DNA of 64,000 nucleotides from positions 1-64,000 of the forward strand of contig JBCDKM010000005.1 in the NCBI GenBank assembly GCA_038746605.1. The letters are read 5' to 3'. Each line of letters opens with the position of its first letter. Position 1 is the first letter of the stretch. Below are positions 58,881 through 64,000 of the stretch, in pieces. A program made the position numbers and the translations under genes. This DNA is from Rubricoccus sp038746605 (GTDB taxonomy: Bacteria; Bacteroidota; Rhodothermia; Rhodothermales; Rubricoccaceae). The notes beneath the pieces were generated by a model. It worked only from the letters and a program-made list of their open reading frames with translations. It did not search any database and was not told the DNA's origin.

Positions 58881-58916
58881 CGCCCCCGGATGCTTCGATG
58901 TCCGGGGGCGTTCTTC
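58881..58916 (+). terminator. Intrinsic terminator after mscL
   Basis: Stem CGCCCCCGGA (58881-58890) and TCCGGGGGCG (58901-58910), 10-nt loop, then TTCTTC. The stem is identical to, and the loop close to (TGCTTCGATG against TGCCTCGGCG), the pnp terminator 630 bp upstream. Confidence 0.9.
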
Positions 58917-58926
58917 GTTGGGTGTG

Positions 58927-58948
58927 CCCGCCTCGGTGCCGAGGCGGA
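58927..58948. repeat. Palindromic repeat, short form, copy 20
   Basis: Left arm perfect, right arm CCGAGGCGGA with one change, preceded by GGTGTG. It lies 5 nt past the stop of the DUF1501 gene on the minus strand; the intervening GGGAG runs straight into the stop codon. Confidence 0.92.
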
Positions 58949-58953
58949 GGGAG

Positions 58954-60567
58954 TCATCGCACGACCGTCGCCCGTACCGTCCGCGCCCCGCTGGGGGTCT
59001 CCAGCCGCAAGACGTAGATCCCCGAAGCTAGCCGCGAGGCATCGAACGCTGCGCGGTGCTCGCCGGGCGTGTGTGTGCCCTCGGCCAGACGCGCCACGAG
59101 GCGGCCGGTGGCGTCGTACGCCGTGAGTGTGGCCGTGCCCGCCTCGGGGAGCCGGTAGGCGATCTCGGCGCGGTCGCGAAGCGGGTTGGGAGAGGGGGTG
59201 TCCAACTCGAACGGGAGAGACGTGGGAGCTTCGCCGTTCGAGACGACGGGCGGGTCGAGCAGCGCGAGGGGCATGTACTCACCGCCCAGGACCGTCGCGG
59301 TGGTGGCGGTGTCAAGGCCGAACCAGTCGCGGAGGAGGGTGGCGTAGATCTGGCGGAAGTCCGTCTCGTGGCGGACGTTGCCGGTGCCGTCCAGGTCCGA
59401 GAGATCCGGGGCGCTGCCGTAGAGGCCGCCCACGGCGCTCGGGCCAAACAAGAAAAGCGGCGCGGCGGTGCCATGGTCTGTCCCGTTGGAGCCGTTCTCG
59501 TAGACGCGGCGCCCGAACTCGCTGAACGTGACCGCCAGCGTGCGGCGGGCGTCGTCGCTGACCGCGAGGTCGGCGTAGAAGCTCACGAGAGCCTGCGAGA
59601 GTTCTTGGAGGAGCCTCGCGTGCTGATCGGGCTGGTTGGCGTGCGTGTCAAACGTGCCGAGCGAGACGAGGTAGATCCGCGATCCGAGGCGGCCCTTGAT
59701 CAGCCTCGCGACGGCCGCCATCTCTTCCGCGATTCGGGTGTTCGGGTAGTTGACCTGGTTGTTCGCCCGACCCGTGGCCGTCTGGATCGCATCGCGGTAC
59801 CGGAACGCGTCGTTGGCGACGGAGCGGACGAAGGCCAGTTCCGCGCCGGGAGCGCCGTCCGGGACATTCGTCGTGGAGTAGGGCTCGCCACCCTCCGCGA
59901 TCTGGAGGAACAACTCCACATCAAGGAGTGCCATCCCGAGGCCGCCGCCGCCGCTGTTGAAGAGGAGCGGCGCGGAGGTGCCCATCTGGACCGCCGGGGG
60001 CACGTCGGGCGGGTTCGTCTGCGGATCCGGGAACTCGACGCCGAGCGCGCGTCCCGCCCAGCCGGTGGGCGCTACGTCCTCATCCGCGCTGAGCCAAATG
60101 TCCGTCCCGCGAAAGTGCGAGAGGCTGGAGGACGGGTAGCCGACCCCCTGGACAATCGCGAAGTCGCCCTCATTCCAGGTGTCCACGAGGGATCCCATCT
60201 GCGGATGGAGGCCCTCGTCGCCCGTGATCTCGTGCGTGTCGTTTCGCGTGATGGCGAGCGAGGGGCGCGCGTTGTAGTAGAGCGAATCGCGGAAGGGGAC
60301 GATGGTGTTGAGGCCATCGTTGCCGCCCTGAAGCTGGATCATGACTAGCACGCGGTCAGTCTCCGTCGCGGAGAGGGCGTTTAGGAGCGGGCTCCCAGCC
60401 ATGCCCCGTGCCTGCGCATTGCCGACGAGCATCGGAGCTGTGGCAGCGGCAGCGGTTCCGAGTCCGGCGCGGACGAGGAAGTCGCGCCGGGTCCAGGCTG
60501 CGTGGTCGTGGTCGTGCGCGGCGCCGTGGTCGAGCGAGATGGCGCGGGGGGCGTGATGGTCGCACAT
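58954..60567 (-). CDS. DUF1501 surface protein with Tat signal and T9SS sorting domain
   Basis: 537 residues. The twin-arginine signal TRRDFLVRAGLGTAAAATAP lies at about 26-45. The DUF1501 domain follows: VLVMIQLQGGNDGLNTIVPF, SSSLSHFRGTDIWLSAD, VTFSEFGRRVYENGSNGTDHGTAAPLFLFG, with metal-binding-like His and Asp residues of the alkaline phosphatase/sulfatase superfamily. After residue 455 a type A sorting domain (SPNPLRDRAEIAYRLPE to ARTVRATVVR) targets it to type IX secretion. A Tat-exported, folded T9SS cargo is implied. It forms a cluster with two DUF1800 genes; substrates are unknown. Confidence 0.92.
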   Translation of the reverse strand: MCDHHAPRAISLDHGAAHDHDHAAWTRRDFLVRAGLGTAAAATAPMLVGNAQARGMAGSPLLNALSATETDRVLVMIQLQGGNDGLNTIVPFRDSLYYNARPSLAITRNDTHEITGDEGLHPQMGSLVDTWNEGDFAIVQGVGYPSSSLSHFRGTDIWLSADEDVAPTGWAGRALGVEFPDPQTNPPDVPPAVQMGTSAPLLFNSGGGGLGMALLDVELFLQIAEGGEPYSTTNVPDGAPGAELAFVRSVANDAFRYRDAIQTATGRANNQVNYPNTRIAEEMAAVARLIKGRLGSRIYLVSLGTFDTHANQPDQHARLLQELSQALVSFYADLAVSDDARRTLAVTFSEFGRRVYENGSNGTDHGTAAPLFLFGPSAVGGLYGSAPDLSDLDGTGNVRHETDFRQIYATLLRDWFGLDTATTATVLGGEYMPLALLDPPVVSNGEAPTSLPFELDTPSPNPLRDRAEIAYRLPEAGTATLTAYDATGRLVARLAEGTHTPGEHRAAFDASRLASGIYVLRLETPSGARTVRATVVR

Positions 60568-60594
60568 GGGATCAGGCGGCGGGGGCCGAGGGTG

Positions 60595-60616
60595 TCCGCC
60601 TCGGTACCGAGGCGAG
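60595..60616. repeat. Palindromic repeat, short form, copy 21
   Basis: Arms TCCGCCTCGG and CCGAGGCGAG around TA. It lies 5 nt past the DUF1800 stop codon, and GGAAG leads into the stop. Confidence 0.9.
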
Positions 60617-60621
60617 GGAAG

Positions 60622-62289
60622 TCAGGTGAGCTGGTGCTCAGGGAGGCGACCGAGGAAGGCGACGAGCGCGTCGATACGCCAGATGGCGCCGGGCGCGCGA
60701 TGGTCCCATTCGTAGGCGGGGATCCCGTTCAGGAGAATGTCCAGACCCTGATCCAACACGTTCGGCTCGGGGGGGAGACCGAGGAGGAGTTCCGCGAGGT
60801 CGGCGACGAGCGCCTCGGCATCGTCGGCGGAATCCAGGGAGGTAATGAACTCGAACAACGGTGCATCGCCGTCGATGAGCCACTCGGAGACGAGCCAGCG
60901 CATCGAGATGGTGGACGTGTCGACCCAGTCGCGGTAGCCGGGCCAGCCCGCAACGGTCGGTGGGTCGAAGATGACCTGCCCGGCGAGCCACGTCACCCAC
61001 CAGAGGAAGCCCTGGTTGTCACGGTCGTAGGGCCGCTGCATCGTGCGGTGCATCCCGAAGGTGTGTTCCACCGGGCTTTTGATCATCGCGCCGATGATGG
61101 CATCAGAGAAGAAGTGCTCGCTCTTGAAGAGGGCCTTCAGGACCGGCGCGATCTCCCAGTCCGAGGCTTTGAGCAGCGCAGCCATTTCCGCGACGACGGT
61201 CTCGTCGGGCTCAGCGTAGACGAAGGCGCGGTAGAGCTTGCGGCAGATGAAGGTGGCGATTTGGTCGCCCCGCGCGGAAAAGAGCAGCGGGACGACGTCG
61301 TTGTAGCGCCACGTGCCGGTCTGCCCCAGGACCGTCTTCTCGCCTGTGTCGTGCCAGTCTGGAACGAAGACAGGCCGCATGGTGCCGTAGTAGTCCACGC
61401 CCCACCCGGTGAGGACGCGCGAGAGCTCCTGCACGTCGGTCTCGGTGTAGTTCGGATTGCCGTCGTCGTCCAGGATGCCCATCGTGAACAGCTCCAGCAG
61501 CTCGCGCGCGTAGTTCTCATTCGGCGCCCACCAGCGGTTGTCCACGCCGTTGAGGTACATCAGCATGGACCCGTCCAGGCCGATCTCATGGACGAACGTG
61601 CGAAAGTCGCCGAAGGCATGCTCGCGGAGCAGGCTCCAGTAGCGGTGCAGCCAGGGCGCGAGGAAGTAGACTTCCCACGATGTCACGAAGTGGTCGTGCC
61701 AGAACAGGGCGAGCTTCTCACGGAAGCCATGCGCCATGCGGCCGAACGGCCAGGAGATGCCCTGGCTGACGAACTGGCCGTAGACCTCCCACTCATATTC
61801 GTTGACCCAGTCCAGCGTGTCGTCCACGTAGCGCTGGCGCACATGGTCGGGCTCCGTCCAATGGGGAGGGGCCTCGTTGGCCCAGGAGGGTGCACGAAGT
61901 GCAGGCAGCCCGGCCGCAATGTCGATGAGGGTGTCTACCGCGTCCTCCGGTGAGTACGAGAGCAGGATCTCGATCTCGTCCGTGTGGGCGCCGAAAGCGA
62001 GGCGGCGGATCAGGTGAAGAGCCCGCTTGCGGTCCCACGGCGCGTCGTCGGAGGGGACGTAGGGCGCGAGGCCCGTGCTGCCTGCCTTGCGTGCGCCCGG
62101 TCGGAGGGCCTGGCGCTGGGCCTCCGTCGGGCGTGGGGCCTGTTTCCGCCACGACGTTCTCCCGAGGCGGACCACCTGGCCTGGCAGTACCTCAATCTCG
62201 CCATCGAAAGCGGGGGGTGCTGTGCGCCCGTGCGGATCCCCGGGGCGGGGGAGACCATCGGTGGCGAGGCGGTTTGGGGCGGAGACCAT
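60622..62289 (-). CDS. DUF1800 family protein (paralog A)
   Basis: 555 residues from ATG 62289; a GTG at 62328 would add 13. DUF1800 is recognised from the RKRALHLIRRLAFGAHTDEIE start, ALFWHDHFVTSWEVYFLAPW, LYLNGVDN-type LMYLNGVDNRWWAPNENYAR followed by ELLELFTMGI, VQELSRVLTGWGVDYYG and DPPTVAGWPGYRDWVDTSTI. The family commonly pairs with DUF1501 and its function is unknown. No obvious signal peptide is present, although the N-terminus is Arg/Pro-rich. It is 55 nt upstream of the DUF1501 gene on the same strand. Confidence 0.92.
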   Translation of the reverse strand: MVSAPNRLATDGLPRPGDPHGRTAPPAFDGEIEVLPGQVVRLGRTSWRKQAPRPTEAQRQALRPGARKAGSTGLAPYVPSDDAPWDRKRALHLIRRLAFGAHTDEIEILLSYSPEDAVDTLIDIAAGLPALRAPSWANEAPPHWTEPDHVRQRYVDDTLDWVNEYEWEVYGQFVSQGISWPFGRMAHGFREKLALFWHDHFVTSWEVYFLAPWLHRYWSLLREHAFGDFRTFVHEIGLDGSMLMYLNGVDNRWWAPNENYARELLELFTMGILDDDGNPNYTETDVQELSRVLTGWGVDYYGTMRPVFVPDWHDTGEKTVLGQTGTWRYNDVVPLLFSARGDQIATFICRKLYRAFVYAEPDETVVAEMAALLKASDWEIAPVLKALFKSEHFFSDAIIGAMIKSPVEHTFGMHRTMQRPYDRDNQGFLWWVTWLAGQVIFDPPTVAGWPGYRDWVDTSTISMRWLVSEWLIDGDAPLFEFITSLDSADDAEALVADLAELLLGLPPEPNVLDQGLDILLNGIPAYEWDHRAPGAIWRIDALVAFLGRLPEHQLT

Positions 62290-62391
62290 GGCGCGAGAGG
62301 GAAGCCTACCGGAGTATCGGTGCTGCACCCGACCGGACGCAATGGGGCGCGTGGTCGTTACAGGGGCACTCCGGGCGCCCTCAGCGAATCG

Positions 62392-63966
62392 TCAGACGAG
62401 CTCGTGCTCGGGGAGGCTGGCGAGGTAGACCACCAAGCCGACCAGGCGCGCCTCGGCACCGTCAGCGGCAGGGTCCCAGGAAGCGGCCGGGATGCCACCG
62501 AGAAGGATCTCGGTGAACGCCTCGCGGTTTGCGTCGCTGACGGGGAGGCCGAGGAACAGTTCGGCGAGGTCGGCCGCGAGGCGGGAGGGGGTGGAAGGAT
62601 CTGGCAGTGCGAGCGCGACGGCTCGAAGATCCGTCTCGGCCTGGAGGATCTTCTCCGTGCCCCACCACCGAGTGGCGATCCGGCTCGTGTTGATCCAGTC
62701 GCGGTGGCCGGGCCATCCGGCGACATCGGGCGGGTCGAAGAGGGTCTGGCCCGCGAGTTCCGTGATCTCGCGGATCAGCTTGCGGCGGCGCGGCTGCGGG
62801 CGTCTCCGGACGGACCGGTAGAGTCCCACCGCGTTCTCCAGCGGGCTCTTGATCTTCGCGCCGATGATCTCATCCGAGACAAAGTGGCTGCTTGAGAACA
62901 TCGCGCGGAGGACGCTTTCGATCCGCCAGTCCGTCGCGATGAGCACCTGCGCCATCTGACCGACGAGGTTCGCCGGAGCGTCCTCGCGCGCGAACGCACG
63001 GTACAGCTTCCGGCAGACGAACGCCGCGATCTCGGCCTCGCGAGCTGCAAAGAGGAGCGGCACCACGTCGTCGTAGTCCCACCGGCCGCGCTGGCCGAAG
63101 ATGCGCTTGCGCCCAGTGTCGTGCCAGTCCTCAACGAAGTGCGCGTTCAGGTCGCCGTAGGCGTCCACGCTCCATCCCGTGAGCGCGCGCGAGAGCTCCT
63201 GGATGTCCCGCTCGGCATAGTTGGGCGAGCCGTCCGGCGCGAGAATGCCCATCGTGAACAGCTCCAGCAGTTCGCGGGCGTAGTTCTCATTGGGCTGGCC
63301 CGCGCGGTTGTCGGCACCGTTTAGGTAGCAGAGCATCGCCGGCTCCAGGCCGATCCGGTGCACGAGCACGCGGAAGTCGCCGAGTGCGCCGTCGCGAAGA
63401 GTGGACCAGTAGCGGTGCAGCCAGGGCGCGATGGTGTAGGCGTCCAGTTCTGTGACGAAATGGTCGTGCCAGACGAGCGCGATCCGCTCGCGGAGAGCGA
63501 TGCCGAGGGCCTGAATCGGGTCCTCGTGCCCGTCGCCGAGCATCCGCCGATAGACGCCCCACTCGGTCTCCTCGACGCGCTCCTTGTTGGCCTGGTTGTA
63601 GGCTGCGATGACTTCCGGCGGGGCGGGCGGCTCCGGTGGCGCCTCGCTGATCCAGTCTGGCGTCGGGAGGTCGGAGGCGGCGACGGCCGCGTCCACTACG
63701 GCATCCACCGCCTGCGCCTGCGTCATCGCGGTAAGCGCCTCGATGGCCTCGGGCGTTGCGCCGAAGCCGAGGCGACGTGCGAAGTGGGTCGCCTCCTGAC
63801 GGGTCCAGGCGCCCGGTTGCTTCGTCAGCGTAGCCGACGCGTCCGGCTCGGAGGTGCTGAGGTGCCGGAGCCGTTGCGCGGAGGGCCGCGCGGGGGCCTC
63901 GCGCCAGCGCACGAAGGCGTCGTCGGCCCAGCGGCCGGGAAGGTATTCGAAGGGAGGCGCGGTCAT
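62392..63966 (-). CDS. DUF1800 family protein (paralog B)
   Basis: 524 residues from ATG 63966. It is a clear paralog of the next gene: RQEATHFARRLGFGATPEAIE, LVWHDHFVTELDAYTIAPWL, LCYLNGADNRAGQPNENYAR followed by ELLELFTMGI, IQELSRALTGWSVDAYG, DPPDVAGWPGHRDWINTSRI. It is presumably the first gene of a three-gene operon with paralog A and DUF1501. No signal peptide is visible. Role unknown. Confidence 0.92.
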   Translation of the reverse strand: MTAPPFEYLPGRWADDAFVRWREAPARPSAQRLRHLSTSEPDASATLTKQPGAWTRQEATHFARRLGFGATPEAIEALTAMTQAQAVDAVVDAAVAASDLPTPDWISEAPPEPPAPPEVIAAYNQANKERVEETEWGVYRRMLGDGHEDPIQALGIALRERIALVWHDHFVTELDAYTIAPWLHRYWSTLRDGALGDFRVLVHRIGLEPAMLCYLNGADNRAGQPNENYARELLELFTMGILAPDGSPNYAERDIQELSRALTGWSVDAYGDLNAHFVEDWHDTGRKRIFGQRGRWDYDDVVPLLFAAREAEIAAFVCRKLYRAFAREDAPANLVGQMAQVLIATDWRIESVLRAMFSSSHFVSDEIIGAKIKSPLENAVGLYRSVRRRPQPRRRKLIREITELAGQTLFDPPDVAGWPGHRDWINTSRIATRWWGTEKILQAETDLRAVALALPDPSTPSRLAADLAELFLGLPVSDANREAFTEILLGGIPAASWDPAADGAEARLVGLVVYLASLPEHELV

Positions 63967-64000
63967 GCCCGGAGTCGCGCGAGAGAAGGGCCAAGAAAGC

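Overview
The window comes from a high-GC bacterium of the Rhodothermota (Rhodothermales). A Rubricoccus/Rubrivirga-like genus is my best guess. The evidence is two proteins with type IX secretion C-terminal sorting domains, a PID-CTERM protein, DUF4837 and DUF4296 lipoproteins, a DUF1501/DUF1800 surface cluster, and start codons preceded by C-rich leaders instead of clear Shine-Dalgarno motifs. No rRNA, tRNA, CRISPR array or intact mobile element was seen.

Layout. 1-1123: a transposase tail, then a lower-GC pair encoding a Cys-rich lipoprotein with a halocin-C8-like tail and a small two-helix membrane protein. 1433-18394: a zinc metalloprotease lipoprotein, a type III polyketide synthase, envelope lipoproteins, a TonB-like coiled-coil protein, a GT2 glycosyltransferase, a DDAH-like hydrolase, an ABC-2 exporter, a phosphomutase-like enzyme coupled to a divergent DprA, and a large hybrid histidine kinase. 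18431-30065 (minus): a tryptophan supercluster trpE-orf-trpS-trpG-(four-helix-bundle gene)-trpD-trpC-trpF-trpB-trpA, followed by four further genes. Many junctions are 4-nt ATGA overlaps. A 25-codon leader peptide with three Trp codons and a terminator/antiterminator pair precede it. 30138-33376: surface proteins. 33768-35496: ParA with a small partner. 35526-41176: three tandem L,D-transpeptidases and a divergent papain-fold protein. 41212-47682: a TerB/acyl-CoA oxidase-like fusion, prfB, a lipoprotein, nadB and a membrane protein. 48032-58858: the conserved rimP-nusA-infB-rbfA-truB-ribF-rpsO-pnp block, then mscL. 58954-63966: the DUF1501/DUF1800 cluster.

Two repeat families overlie the genes. 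The first is a 22-bp palindrome (arms CCCGCCTCGG and CCGAGGCGGG around TG or CA) with 21 recognised copies, 17 short and 4 long. Most lie within about 15 nt of a stop codon. Four lie inside genes in the same reading frame (ARLG[T/A]E[A/V]) and one lies in a signal-peptide n-region in another frame. The second is a set of heptanucleotide arrays resembling cyanobacterial STRRs. They sit next to start codons, and two oppositely oriented arrays bracket the four-helix-bundle gene inside the trp cluster.

The strongest candidates for undescribed biology are the palindrome family, the trp attenuator in this phylum, the heptamer-flanked cassette and the bacteriocin-like pair. All calls were made by eye from sequence. 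Family names rest on motif recognition and no search was run.
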